64,000 nucleotides of DNA from Rhodococcoides fascians NBRC 12155 = LMG 3623 (GTDB lineage Bacteria > Actinomycetota > Actinomycetes > Mycobacteriales > Mycobacteriaceae), in the NCBI RefSeq assembly GCF_001894785.1, contig NZ_BCWW01000001.1:682001-746000 (forward strand), given 5' to 3'. The first letter of the stretch is position 1; every line of letters begins with the position of its first letter. Below the pieces are notes generated by a model that worked only from the letters and a program-made list of their open reading frames with translations, was not told the origin of the DNA and searched no databases. The position numbers and the translations under genes were made by a program. Below, in pieces: positions 8,912-17,269 of the stretch.

Positions 8912-10219
8912 ATGTCCACTGCACACGTTCATCGAACTCCCGATCGTGACGACGCGGGTGAAGCCGTTGTGTCCGTGAAGAATCCGGTCCGCGCCATCGC
9001 TGCCGCGACCATCGGCAACGCTCTCGAGTGGTTCGACATCGCCATCTATGCGCTGTTCGCCATCTACATCGGGCAGAACTTCTTTCCCTCCGCGGACCCC
9101 GGCGTGCAATTGGTGCAGACGTTCGCGGTCTTCGGGGTCTCGTATCTGATTCGCCCCCTCGGCGGACTGATCCTCGGCTCCTACGCAGACCGGAAAGGGC
9201 GAAAGAAGGCTCTGGTGATGAGCATTCGCCTGATGGTGCTCGGCACCGCGTTGATCGCCTTCATGCCCAACTACGACGACATCGGCATCCTCGCCCCGAT
9301 CGGCATCATCGTCGCGCGCCTGATTCAGGGTTTCGCTGCGGGCGGCGAATTCGGCGCGGCCACATCCTTTCTCGTCGAACAGAACGGCAAGCGCCGCGGA
9401 TTCTTCGGCAGCTTCCAGTTCGCCAGCCAGGGACTGGCTACGCTGATGGCGGCCTCGTTCGCCGCCGGATTGACCGCGGTGTTGTCCGAGGCCAGCATGG
9501 TCGACTGGGGTTGGCGAGTGCCGTTCGTCTTCGGGCTCATGGTGGGCCCAGTGGGATGGTTCATCCGACGCCACGTCGACGAATCACCGGCCGTCGTCGC
9601 CGCGTCGGACACCCCGAAATCGCCTGTGCGCGATCTGTTTCGGAATCAGTGGGGCGGGATTCTCATCGCCGGCGGTGTGCTGGTGGTGTCCACTGCGCTG
9701 AACTTCATCCTGCAGTACCTGCCGACCTTCGGTATCAAGCAACTGGGACTGAACAATTCGCTGTCGTTCGTCGCACTGATGATTACCGGCGTCATCCTGA
9801 CGGTGGTGACACCGTTCGTCGGCCAGCTGTCCGACAAGGTGGGACGCATCAAGATCATGTTGCCGTCGGCGATCGCGATCGGCGTCAGCGTCGTCCCGCT
9901 CTTCATGTGGCTCATCGCGGTGCCGTCGTTCCTCACCCTGGCGCTCGTCATGACCGTGCTCGGATTGCTGAAGGCGCTGTACTTCGGTGCGCTGCCGTCG
10001 GTGATGTCCGACGCGTTCCCGGTCCATTCGCGGGCCACCGGCCTGTCGTTCGGATACAACGTCACCACGGCGATCTTCGGTGGATTCACTCCGACCATCG
10101 CGGCCGCTCTGGTGGCCGCGACCGGTCAGGCGGTGTCCCCGGGCTACTACATCCTGGCGGTGTCTCTGGTCAGCATCGCTGCGCTGATCGGTGCCGTACG
10201 GATTCGCGGCATTCGCTAG
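8912..10219 (+). CDS. MHS-family (MFS) proton symporter
   Basis: A 435-residue twelve-helix transporter of the metabolite:H+ symporter branch. It shows the family signatures NALEWFDIAIYALFA at helix 1, GSYADRKGRKKAL in the helix 2-3 loop and RLIQGFAAGGEFGAA at helix 4. The family takes up organic acids such as citrate, ketoglutarate, proline or shikimate. It sits 20 bp behind the M20 hydrolase with GGAGA before its ATG, so its substrate is probably the peptidase substrate. Control by the divergent LysR protein is likely. Confidence 0.9.
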   Translation: MSTAHVHRTPDRDDAGEAVVSVKNPVRAIAAATIGNALEWFDIAIYALFAIYIGQNFFPSADPGVQLVQTFAVFGVSYLIRPLGGLILGSYADRKGRKKALVMSIRLMVLGTALIAFMPNYDDIGILAPIGIIVARLIQGFAAGGEFGAATSFLVEQNGKRRGFFGSFQFASQGLATLMAASFAAGLTAVLSEASMVDWGWRVPFVFGLMVGPVGWFIRRHVDESPAVVAASDTPKSPVRDLFRNQWGGILIAGGVLVVSTALNFILQYLPTFGIKQLGLNNSLSFVALMITGVILTVVTPFVGQLSDKVGRIKIMLPSAIAIGVSVVPLFMWLIAVPSFLTLALVMTVLGLLKALYFGALPSVMSDAFPVHSRATGLSFGYNVTTAIFGGFTPTIAAALVAATGQAVSPGYYILAVSLVSIAALIGAVRIRGIR

Positions 10220-10293
10220 CTTACAGATGTCTAGCGGTCGGCATGTTGATGTAATACGCTGATCTCATCAGCCCACCACCTCGAGGACGATCC

Positions 10294-11148
10294 ATGAGCG
10301 TCGAAGCGAACACCCGGAAGATCGAGAAGAGCGTCGTCACCGATTTCAGTGACCGCATGAGCTACGGGTCCTACCTCGACCTCGATACGCTGCTCAGCGC
10401 TCAGAAGCCGGTGAGCACCCCCGAGCATCACGACGAACTGCTGTTCATCATCCAGCACCAGACCACCGAGCTGTGGCTCAAGCTGGTGCTGCACGAGACC
10501 CTCGCCGCGCGAGCCGCATTCGATGCCGACGACATCGGTACCGCACTCAAATGCGTGGCCCGGGTGAAGCACATCCAGAAGACGCTGACCGAGCAGTGGT
10601 CGGTACTGGCCACTCTGACGCCGACGGAGTACTCGCAGTTCCGCGACTTCCTCGGCAACTCCTCGGGGTTCCAGTCGTATCAGTACCGGGCCGTGGAGTT
10701 CGTGCTGGGCAACAAGAACGCGGGCATGCTGACGGTCTTCGAGTCCGATCCTGCTGCGCATGAGCTGCTTTCGACCCTGTTGCGCGAGCCCAGCCTGTAC
10801 GACGCCTTCTGGCGGTCGTTGGCGCGGCAGGGGTACGACGTACCGGCATCGGCCCTCGACCGTGACGTCACTGCGGCGTACACGTTCAACGAGGACCTGA
10901 TGCCGCTGATCAAGTTCGTCTACGAGAACCACACCGAACATTGGGCGGTGTACGAGGCATTCGAGGAGCTCGTCGACCTGGAGGAGAACTTTCAGCTCTG
11001 GCGCTTCCGCCACATGCGCACGGTGCTACGCACCATCGGAATGAAGAGCGGGACGGGAGGGTCGAGCGGTGTCGGGTTCTTACAGAAAGCACTCGAACTC
11101 ACGTTCTTCCCCGAATTGCTCGCTGTGAGAACGGAGATCGGTCGATGA
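10294..11148 (+). CDS. kynA: Tryptophan 2,3-dioxygenase
   Basis: A 284-residue haem enzyme that opens the indole ring of tryptophan to give N-formylkynurenine. Family landmarks are SYGSYLDLDTLLSAQ, HHDELLFIIQHQTTELWLKL with the distal histidine region, SSGFQSYQYRAVEF, the haem-ligand region in YENHTEHWAVYEAFEELVDL, and GMKSGTGGSSGV near the C-terminus. Length is normal for bacterial enzymes. Its TGA overlaps the ATG of kynureninase. A separate kynurenine formamidase gene, needed between the two steps, is not in this window. Confidence 0.97.
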   Translation: MSVEANTRKIEKSVVTDFSDRMSYGSYLDLDTLLSAQKPVSTPEHHDELLFIIQHQTTELWLKLVLHETLAARAAFDADDIGTALKCVARVKHIQKTLTEQWSVLATLTPTEYSQFRDFLGNSSGFQSYQYRAVEFVLGNKNAGMLTVFESDPAAHELLSTLLREPSLYDAFWRSLARQGYDVPASALDRDVTAAYTFNEDLMPLIKFVYENHTEHWAVYEAFEELVDLEENFQLWRFRHMRTVLRTIGMKSGTGGSSGVGFLQKALELTFFPELLAVRTEIGR

Positions 11149-12356
11149 TGGAACGTGCAGTCGAACTCGATAACAAGGACCCGCTCCGGAGCTATCGCGA
11201 CAAGTTCCTCGGTAGTGACGACCCGTCGATCACCGCATATCTCGACGGAAACTCGCTGGGCCGGCCCACCAAGGCGAGCGTCGAACGCATCAATGCCTTC
11301 ATGACCGACGCCTGGGGTGGACGCCTGATCCGCGGCTGGGACGAGCAGTGGTTCGATCTCCCCGTCACCATCGGCGACGCCCTGGCCGACGCCACCCTCG
11401 GGGCAGCGCCCGGGCAGACCACCATCGGCGATTCGACGACGGTACTGCTGTACAAGCTGGCGCGGGCGGCGATCGCCATGCGGCCCGGCCGCACCGAGAT
11501 CGTCATCGACCGCGACAACTTCCCGACCGACCGATACCTGCTCGAAGGTATTGCGGCCGAGATGAATATGACCCTGCGATGGATCGAGACGGACCGCCGC
11601 GGAGGCATCGAACCGGAACAACTCGCCAAGGTGGTGGGGGAGAACACCGCCCTGGTGGTGATCACCCACGTCGCCTACCGCTCCGGCTTCCTTGTCGACG
11701 TGGCCGAGGCGACGCGTATCACGCACGAAGCCGGCGCACTGATGCTGTTGGACGTGTGCCATTCCGTCGGTTCGGTGCCGCTCGAATTCGATTCGTGGGG
11801 AGTCGATCTGGCAGTCGGGTGCACCTACAAGTACCTCAACGGAGGTCCGGGATCGCCGGCCTTCGCGTACGTGCGCAGTGATCTTCTGGCCGACTTCGTG
11901 CAGCCGATCTGGGGCTGGATGGGCCGGGCCGATCCGTTCGAGATGGCGCAGGGTTACGTTCCGGCACAGGGTATTCGACGCGTCATCAGCGGCACGCCAT
12001 CGGTGTTCGGGATGATCGCGATGCAGGACACCATCGAGATGATCGCCGAGGTGGGTATGGACGCGATCCGTGCGAAGTCCGTTGCGCTCACCGAGTACGC
12101 CCTCGAACTCGTGCGCGAGATGCTGGTACCGCTCGGGGTGGAGATCGCCTCACCCGAGGATTCGAATCGGCGCGGTGGTCACGTCACCATCGACCATCCC
12201 GAGTTCAAGGCCATCACTGCTCGGATGTGGGAGCAGGGTGTCATCCCGGATTACCGAGCGCCACACGGTATTCGGCTGGGGTTGAGCCCGCTGAGTACCT
12301 CCTATCGAGAGGTGTACCTGGGTATCGTGGCGATTCGTGACGAACTCCGCGCCTAG
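11145..12356 (+). CDS. kynU: Kynureninase
   Basis: A 403-residue PLP enzyme that cleaves kynurenine to anthranilate and alanine. The PLP lysine lies in GCTYKYLNGGPGSPAF; LDVCHSVGSVPLEF carries the PLP-pyridine aspartate region, and HGIRLGLSPLSTSY is the typical C-terminal motif. The ATG at 11145 overlaps the dioxygenase stop (ATGA), and a second Met follows immediately. The regulator gene downstream starts 20 bp before this stop, so all three are one transcription unit for tryptophan breakdown. Confidence 0.97.
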   Translation: MMERAVELDNKDPLRSYRDKFLGSDDPSITAYLDGNSLGRPTKASVERINAFMTDAWGGRLIRGWDEQWFDLPVTIGDALADATLGAAPGQTTIGDSTTVLLYKLARAAIAMRPGRTEIVIDRDNFPTDRYLLEGIAAEMNMTLRWIETDRRGGIEPEQLAKVVGENTALVVITHVAYRSGFLVDVAEATRITHEAGALMLLDVCHSVGSVPLEFDSWGVDLAVGCTYKYLNGGPGSPAFAYVRSDLLADFVQPIWGWMGRADPFEMAQGYVPAQGIRRVISGTPSVFGMIAMQDTIEMIAEVGMDAIRAKSVALTEYALELVREMLVPLGVEIASPEDSNRRGGHVTIDHPEFKAITARMWEQGVIPDYRAPHGIRLGLSPLSTSYREVYLGIVAIRDELRA

Positions 12357-13173
12357 CACCGCCGGGGCCATCCTCGACGACTTCGAGTCTCGTCCAGGTA
12401 GCGCCACCTCTTTGGTGCGCACGGTGCTCGGAGCCTACGTTCGGCCTCTCGGCGGGTGGTTCGCCATCGCCGATTTCGTCGTCTGGATGGACACGCTGGG
12501 AGTGCCACCGGAGAGCACGCGCATTGCGGTGACGAGGTTGAAGAAGAAGGGCGTCGTCGAATCCGCCAATCGTGAGGGCCGCACCGGCTATCGGATCACC
12601 GAGCAGGCCGACGCAATGTTCGCTCGGGGAGACGGCCGGATCTTCGGCTTCCGGCGGATGGCCGACGGCGATCCATTTCGGTTGATCTCGTTCACCATTC
12701 CCGAGACGCAACGGGCGGCTCGGCACCAGCTGAGGCGTCGGCTCACGTCGATAGGTTGTGGGACCGTCTCACCAGGATTGTGGATCGCGCCCGAATATCT
12801 CGCGGCGGAGGCCATTGCCATCGTCGAGGCGTTGGAGTTGTCGCAGTACGTCACGACGTTCGTCGCGTCCGAGGTCGCGCCTCCCGGCACGCTGCGCGAA
12901 AGTGCTGAGCAGTGGTGGGATCTCGCCGGAATTGCCAATCGGCATCGGGCATTTCTCGACGCTTTCGACGGCGGGTCGCCGGCGCGGAACCCGCGCGACG
13001 CGTTTGTCACATTCGTGCCGTTGCTCGACGAATGGCGCGTCATTCCCTACGTCGACCCGGGTCTTCCGCCGTGCATGACGCCGGAGGACTGGCCGGGCAC
13101 CCGGGCCGTCGCCACGTTCGAGACGGCCCGGGAGCGCTACTTCGATCTGAGTATGGAATGGGTCGCGTTCTAG
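12337..13173 (+). CDS. PaaX-family transcriptional regulator
   Basis: A 278-residue protein with the PaaX layout: an N-terminal winged helix (residues about 25-90, with ESTRIAVTRLKKKGVVES as recognition region), a linker and a C-terminal PaaX domain. PaaX repressors of phenylacetate genes respond to a CoA thioester. Its GTG start lies inside the end of kynU, so it is co-expressed with the tryptophan-degradation genes and is their probable regulator. That is an uncommon pairing, since kyn operons usually carry Lrp-type regulators. Confidence 0.85.
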   Translation: MTNSAPSTAGAILDDFESRPGSATSLVRTVLGAYVRPLGGWFAIADFVVWMDTLGVPPESTRIAVTRLKKKGVVESANREGRTGYRITEQADAMFARGDGRIFGFRRMADGDPFRLISFTIPETQRAARHQLRRRLTSIGCGTVSPGLWIAPEYLAAEAIAIVEALELSQYVTTFVASEVAPPGTLRESAEQWWDLAGIANRHRAFLDAFDGGSPARNPRDAFVTFVPLLDEWRVIPYVDPGLPPCMTPEDWPGTRAVATFETARERYFDLSMEWVAF

Positions 13174-13913
13174 CGATCCTGGTACGACGGCTCGCGCTTT
13201 TTGATGTACGAGATGACGCGGTACGTGATGGGCATGACGATGACCTCGGCCAGCGTCTTCCACAGGAATCCGACGATGACGTAATTGATGAAGTCGGTCC
13301 ACGTGGTGATGCCGATGACTCCGGCGGCGATGGAGCAGAAGATCAGGGTGTCGAAGAATTCGCCGACGATGGTCGAGCCGATCAGTCGCGCCCACAGGTG
13401 CTTTTCCTTGGTGCGTTCCTTGATCTTGACCAGCACGACGGAGTTGAGGAGCTGCCCGACGGTGTACCCGGCGAGACCGGCGAGGACCAGTCGGGGGACG
13501 ACGCCGACGACGCTTTCGAGCGCGGCCTGGTTCTCGTAGAACGAGGCAGCGGGAAGTTCGATGGCGATCCAGAAGCACACGGACGTGAGCAACAGGGAGC
13601 CGAATCCGAGGTAGATCGCGCGGCGCGTGGCTTTGAAGCCGTAGACCTCGCTGAGCACGTCGCCGAGGATGTAGGCGAGGGGGAACAGAAAGAATGCGCC
13701 GTCGGTGTTGATCGGCAGGATTTGGAACGGTCCGAGCATGACGTCGGACGAGGCGAAGAAGGCGACACCTTTGCTGGCGGCCACATTCGAGATCAGCAGC
13801 GTCGCGACGAACAAAGCGACGATGGTGGGGTAGTAACCCCGGCTGATGTGAGCGAACGTGGCCTGCCCAGACTCGGCGCCGCCCTCAGGGGCGGTGTGTT
13901 GGGTAGTAGTCAC
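13170..13913 (-). CDS. yhhQ: Queuosine precursor transporter (YhhQ/VUT family)
   Basis: A 247-residue, roughly six-helix membrane protein of the family that imports queuosine precursors (preQ0, preQ1 or queuine). Recognisable segments are LLISNVAASKG, PLAYILGDVLSEVYGF and a C-terminal LAEVIVMPITYRVISYIKK. The GTG at 13913 is chosen over an upstream start because the extra 21 residues are not family-like. The stop overlaps the end of the convergent PaaX gene. With tgt and gluQ in the same 13 kb it suggests salvage-based queuosine metabolism. Confidence 0.88.
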   Translation of the reverse strand: MTTTQHTAPEGGAESGQATFAHISRGYYPTIVALFVATLLISNVAASKGVAFFASSDVMLGPFQILPINTDGAFFLFPLAYILGDVLSEVYGFKATRRAIYLGFGSLLLTSVCFWIAIELPAASFYENQAALESVVGVVPRLVLAGLAGYTVGQLLNSVVLVKIKERTKEKHLWARLIGSTIVGEFFDTLIFCSIAAGVIGITTWTDFINYVIVGFLWKTLAEVIVMPITYRVISYIKKREPSYQDR

Positions 13914-13937
13914 CTGACAATCCAAGCACCGAGACGA

Positions 13938-13978
13938 CGATGGGCGCGAATCCCAGGGTGGGGGATTCGCGCCCATCG
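13938..13978 (-). terminator. Hairpin terminator after the proline-rich membrane protein gene
   Basis: A perfect 17-bp stem (CGATGGGCGCGAATCCC and its complement) around a 7-nt loop lies between the stop of the proline-rich gene and the start of yhhQ, both on the minus strand. There is no strong T-run, as is common in actinobacteria. Confidence 0.8.
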
Positions 13979-13992
13979 AGGCGGATTACAGG

Positions 13993-14853
13993 TCAGGCGA
14001 CGTTGCCACGCACCGTGACGCGGTAGGCGTAGGTACCGGCGATGATCGTGATCGGAATGCTCGCCAGCAGGCCGATGCCGAGGAGGAGACCGCCGACGAT
14101 GTTGATGCCGACCAGGGCGAGTGCGAGCACGAAAAGGGTCCCACCGTTCGAGGCAATCGCCTGAGCGCTCGCCTTGATAGCGGGAATCGGCTCGTCGCCG
14201 CGGTCGATGACGAACTGGAAGGTCCACCACGTGAAGAACGTGATGACGATGCCGGGGATGATCAGCAGGACGAAGCCGATGCTGGTTGCAATGCCGACGA
14301 GGATGCCGGCGATGATGACGGCGGCAACATTGCCGAACTGGAAGAAGGACCCGAACGCGGGCTTGACCCCGTCCACCTCATGCAGCGCGCCGCGAACGAG
14401 TGCCGCCTGGATGAGGAGTGAGACGACACCGATGATGACGCTGAAGATCAAGCTGAAGACGATGTTGTTGGAGCTCAACACGTAGTTCAGTACGACCTGG
14501 ATGACCGCGGCGATCAGGACGATGCCGACCCAGACGAGTGCGTTCTGCTTGAACTTCTCGAATCCGTAGCCGATGGCCGTTCCCACGGACAGCTGCGTCG
14601 GCATCGGCGAGTTACCGAACGACGGAGGCGGCGGGTAGTTGCCCTGTGGGGGCGGTGGGTAGCCGCCGGGTGGCGGATAGCCGCCTTGCTGGGGATAGTC
14701 GCCGGGAGGAGGCGGGTAGTTCCCGGGCGGTGGGTAGTTGCCTTGCGCGGGTGGTGGGTAGTTGCCGGGTGGTGGATAGCCGCCGCCCTGCGGCGGGGGA
14801 TAACCACCGGGGTTCTGTGGATCCTTGTCGGGGTCGTAGCCGCCTGAGGTCAT
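13993..14853 (-). CDS. Membrane protein with proline/glycine/tyrosine-rich N-terminal repeats
   Basis: A 286-residue protein. Residues about 1-85 are low-complexity repeats of the GGYPPP / GNYPPP type; the rest contains about four to five hydrophobic helices with glycine- and isoleucine-rich stretches. Actinobacteria have many such proteins, with an intrinsically disordered cytoplasmic head joined to a DUF-type membrane domain, some linked to cell-envelope or cell-division complexes. No catalytic motif is visible, and the function is not known. It is followed by a strong hairpin. Confidence 0.8.
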   Translation of the reverse strand: MTSGGYDPDKDPQNPGGYPPPQGGGYPPPGNYPPPAQGNYPPPGNYPPPPGDYPQQGGYPPPGGYPPPPQGNYPPPPSFGNSPMPTQLSVGTAIGYGFEKFKQNALVWVGIVLIAAVIQVVLNYVLSSNNIVFSLIFSVIIGVVSLLIQAALVRGALHEVDGVKPAFGSFFQFGNVAAVIIAGILVGIATSIGFVLLIIPGIVITFFTWWTFQFVIDRGDEPIPAIKASAQAIASNGGTLFVLALALVGINIVGGLLLGIGLLASIPITIIAGTYAYRVTVRGNVA

Positions 14854-14959
14854 GGTGTCCTTCTCCCTCGGGATAAGTTTGTCGCGGTCACTGTACGTCC
14901 GATTCGTGCGCAGTTGGGTTCTGTGGCGTTGCGACGTGATCTCGATTTTGTCAGGGCGT

Positions 14960-15820
14960 TCAGAGATTCGAGGGGTCGAACACCCACGGTTCGCGCGGTA
15001 CCAGCCTCGGCTTCCACCGCTCCAGCAGTTCCTCGGCGTTCTTCACGTCCGGTACACCGAGGGAAGCGGTGATGAGCGCCCACGCATCGGGCCGTTCGCG
15101 CAGTGTGACCGCGCCGTCCCGTTTGGCCAGACGCTTGCCCTCGACGTTCAGTGCGAGGGGGACGTGGACGTACGTCGCGGGTGTCAGGCCCAGGAGTTGA
15201 GCGAGGTAGCCCTGCCGTGGCGCGGACGTGAGAAGGTCGTCTCCGCGCACGATCTGGTCTACGCCCTGCGCGCCATCGTCGACGACGACGGCGAGGTTGT
15301 AGGCGGGCACACCGTCGGATCGACGCAGGACGAAGTCGTCGACCTGGCCTCGAAACAGGCCGTGCAGCTGGTCGACGATGGTGAATTCGGTTGTCTGCGA
15401 ACGCAATCGGATGGCGGGTGGGCGGTCCTTCGCTGCTCTCTGGTCGGCGGTCAGATTTCGACACGTGCCGGGATATGCGCCGTCGGGAGCATGGGGCGCG
15501 GATGCGGCCTGCAGGATTTCCCGACGCGTACAGAAGCATTCGTACGTCAGCCCGGCGGCGGTGAGCGTGCGAATCGTGGCGTCGTAGCTTTCCCGACGCT
15601 CGGATTGCCGCATGATGGGCCCGTCCCAGTCGATGCCGATTGCCGCGAGGTCGTCGAGTTGACGTTGCTCCGAGCCGGCTTTCACCCGATCGAGGTCTTC
15701 GACGCGCATCACGAAGCGCCGGTCGCTGGAGCGGGCGAAGAGCCAGGCCAGCAGTCCTGTGCGGAGATTGCCGAGATGGAGATCGCCGGAGGGACTGGGA
15801 GCGAAGCGTCCGGCGGGCAT
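14960..15820 (-). CDS. gluQ: Glutamyl-queuosine tRNA(Asp) synthetase
   Basis: A 286-residue truncated glutamyl-tRNA synthetase paralogue lacking an anticodon-binding domain. It activates glutamate and attaches it to the queuosine base at position 34 of tRNA-Asp. The ATP site shows APSPSGDLHLGN (HIGH equivalent) and KRLAKRDGA (KMSKS equivalent); cysteines at CFCTRRE and in PGTCRNL form the zinc site typical of GluQ. Its product chemistry needs Q-modified tRNA, linking it to tgt and yhhQ in this window. The gene stands alone on the minus strand. Confidence 0.92.
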   Translation of the reverse strand: MPAGRFAPSPSGDLHLGNLRTGLLAWLFARSSDRRFVMRVEDLDRVKAGSEQRQLDDLAAIGIDWDGPIMRQSERRESYDATIRTLTAAGLTYECFCTRREILQAASAPHAPDGAYPGTCRNLTADQRAAKDRPPAIRLRSQTTEFTIVDQLHGLFRGQVDDFVLRRSDGVPAYNLAVVVDDGAQGVDQIVRGDDLLTSAPRQGYLAQLLGLTPATYVHVPLALNVEGKRLAKRDGAVTLRERPDAWALITASLGVPDVKNAEELLERWKPRLVPREPWVFDPSNL

Positions 15821-16094
15821 GGGAACAGCTTAGTTTCAGGGTGTTCATAACTGACCAACCGATTGCGGTATCGGGGTATCGGCCGCGAAGACTTCGGTAG
15901 GTGCGGGGCGGCAGTGGCTGACGGGCCCAGGTCGGCTGGGTTGGACCCATGGTCGAGGCTTGCCGGTTCCGCGGTTCTTTCGGCGGCCTTGGTTCGGGTA
16001 GGGCGTCGACTTCGGCGTCGACCGATTGTATTGTGCCGGTTGCTTTTTGTCTGCCCCGGATCACGTAGCGGTACACGTATGCAGTGTCGCAACC

Positions 16095-16123
16095 TTGACA
16101 ACCCTGACCGAGCGTCGGATGAT
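16095..16123 (+). promoter_or_regulatory. Candidate sigma-70-type promoter of the RiPP precursor gene
   Basis: A full consensus -35 TTGACA (16095-16100) is followed after 17 bp by GATGAT (16118-16123, four of six matches to TATAAT). A start site near 16130 would place the Zur-like sequence just downstream, where a repressor could block transcription. Confidence 0.45.
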
Positions 16124-16138
16124 GCGGGAGTCGATCGA

Positions 16139-16159
16139 CAACGACAATCATGTTCAACA
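16139..16159. promoter_or_regulatory. Zur-like box upstream of the RiPP precursor
   Basis: The 21-mer contains GACAATCATGTTCAA. Compared with the actinobacterial Zur core as I remember it (TGAAAATCATTTTCA flanked by TAT/ATA), 12 of the 15 core positions and 15 of 21 overall match. It lies 20 bp before the precursor ATG and shares GACAATCA with the site at 22392-22412. It does not resemble an IdeR/DtxR iron box. Zinc control is inferred. Confidence 0.45.
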
Positions 16160-16178
16160 ATGGAAGAAGGTATGCGTA

Positions 16179-16367
16179 ATGTCCAACTTCACCGCAACCG
16201 ATATCGCAGGCGCTCCCACGACGAGCGCACTGCAGGGTGCGACCACGAACTCGATCGTGCACAATCCGTTCGCCTTCGAGGAGATCGAGTCGTCGGCTGC
16301 GCAGAGCGCCCCGCAGAGCCCGACCACCAATTCGATCGTGCACAATCCGTTCGCCTTCGAGGACTGA
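16179..16367 (+). CDS. RiPP precursor peptide with tandemly repeated core-like segment
   Basis: A 62-residue peptide starting at an ATG 8 bp after GAAGAAGG. Residues 22-34 and 49-61 are the same 13-mer, TTNSIVHNPFAFE, separated by a Ser/Ala/Gln/Pro-rich spacer; the peptide ends one residue after the second copy. Residues 1-20 would be the leader. There is no cysteine, so azole formation, if any, would use Ser/Thr; each repeat also has one His and one Asn-Pro. The DNA of the copies is identical over 32 nt (16251-16282 and 16332-16363). It lies directly upstream of a leader-binding protein and two YcaO genes, which identify it as the precursor. The reverse reading, repeats as recognition motifs flanking the core, is possible. 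Confidence 0.8.
   Translation: MSNFTATDIAGAPTTSALQGATTNSIVHNPFAFEEIESSAAQSAPQSPTTNSIVHNPFAFED
16251..16363 (+). repeat. Duplicated 32-nt segment inside the precursor gene
   Basis: Bases 16251-16282 and 16332-16363 are identical and 81 nt (27 codons) apart, so the duplication keeps frame. They encode the SIVHNPFAFE part of the repeated peptide. Identity at synonymous positions indicates a recent duplication or gene conversion. Confidence 0.9.
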
Positions 16368-16444
16368 CACACGTTCGTGGACAACTGAACTGACACCGAA
16401 CTACTCACGCCTGTGATCGCGGGCCCACTCTGACGGAGCTTGTC

Positions 16445-17269
16445 ATGCCAAGTATTGCCGCCGGACATCATCTGTATCCGGCTGTCGACGGCACCTGGTT
16501 GTGCTCGAGACCGGGAGATCGCTTCGTCCGCCTCAGCGGGCCACCTCATGTGGTGAAACTCCTGCAGGAGTCGGCTCACATGGGGAGGGAAATCGATTTC
16601 GACTCGCTCGGCGACGATGCCGACCTGACTCGGCAGCTCATCGCACTACTGGATGAGCGCGGCATTCTTGCGGAGGAGTCGACAGCTTCATCTGTATCGA
16701 CGGCGTCGTCTGTTCTCGTCGACGGAGACACTCCGATCGCCGAGGCGGTGGCTTCTCTGCTCGAGGACTGCGGCGATGTGACGGTGGGGATTGCAGACGA
16801 GGGCTCGGTGTCGACGGCGGACGTCGTGGTCAGCTGCGCTACATGGCTGCCCGACGCCCGCTGGTCGCAATTGCAGAACTGGTGCACTGCCCACCGAACG
16901 GCATGGCACCGCTGCCACGCCGAAGGCGAACGCTTCTTCATCGGTCCGCTGTGGTCACCGGCATCGAACAATGCCGACTACCACGACGTCCGGGGTCGCC
17001 GTCTCGCCGCGTCCGGTGTCGCCGACCAACTCCTCGATCATTGGCGCTACCTCGACGATCCCCACTCGATCCTGCCTCCCGTTCGGTGGCCCCACCGCAG
17101 CGGTATCGCCGTCGTCGCCGGTGTCATCGCCGCCGAGGTGCGCGCATACCTCGCAACGGGCGACACTGCGATCGGCTCGGTGCAACTCGACGTCGACCCG
17201 GCATCGGCGCACATCGTTCATCATCCCGTTCTGCCCATCCCGTTTCGGCGCAGCACCGCTACGCTGTGA
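16445..17269 (+). CDS. TOMM/LAP leader-peptide-binding, cyclodehydratase partner-like protein (reduced E1 type)
   Basis: A 274-residue protein resembling the ThiF-like partner (C protein) of YcaO cyclodehydratases. Residues about 5-40 (HHLYPAVDGTWLCSRPGDRF and following) form a typical peptide-recognition (RRE-like) winged helix. The middle contains FFIGPLWSP, matching the conserved GP-hydrophobic segment, and the end matches the helical tail. The glycine-rich nucleotide loop and the zinc-binding CxxC pairs of full-length partners are absent, so it probably serves only to deliver the precursor to the YcaO enzymes. Its TGA overlaps the next GTG. Confidence 0.75.
   Translation: MPSIAAGHHLYPAVDGTWLCSRPGDRFVRLSGPPHVVKLLQESAHMGREIDFDSLGDDADLTRQLIALLDERGILAEESTASSVSTASSVLVDGDTPIAEAVASLLEDCGDVTVGIADEGSVSTADVVVSCATWLPDARWSQLQNWCTAHRTAWHRCHAEGERFFIGPLWSPASNNADYHDVRGRRLAASGVADQLLDHWRYLDDPHSILPPVRWPHRSGIAVVAGVIAAEVRAYLATGDTAIGSVQLDVDPASAHIVHHPVLPIPFRRSTATL

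Larger units (their letters stand above)
15821..16178. other. Intergenic region between gluQ and the RiPP cluster
   Basis: 358 bp without a convincing gene. It separates the gluQ start (minus strand) from the precursor gene (plus strand). Its right third holds the candidate promoter (16095-16123) and the Zur-like site (16139-16159). A direct repeat GGCGTCGAC occurs twice around 16002-16022. I see no RNA gene. Confidence 0.6.

Noticed and set aside
16139..16159. IdeR/DtxR iron box upstream of the RiPP precursor
   Set aside because: The site lacks the TTAGGTTAGGCTAACCTAA pattern; similarity is to Zur-type cores instead.
16843..17265. Upstream extension of the CocE hydrolase frame (141 codons)
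   Set aside because: It overlaps the leader-binding gene in another frame and is Arg/Ser/Pro-rich; GTG 17266 with a 4-bp overlap explains the start.
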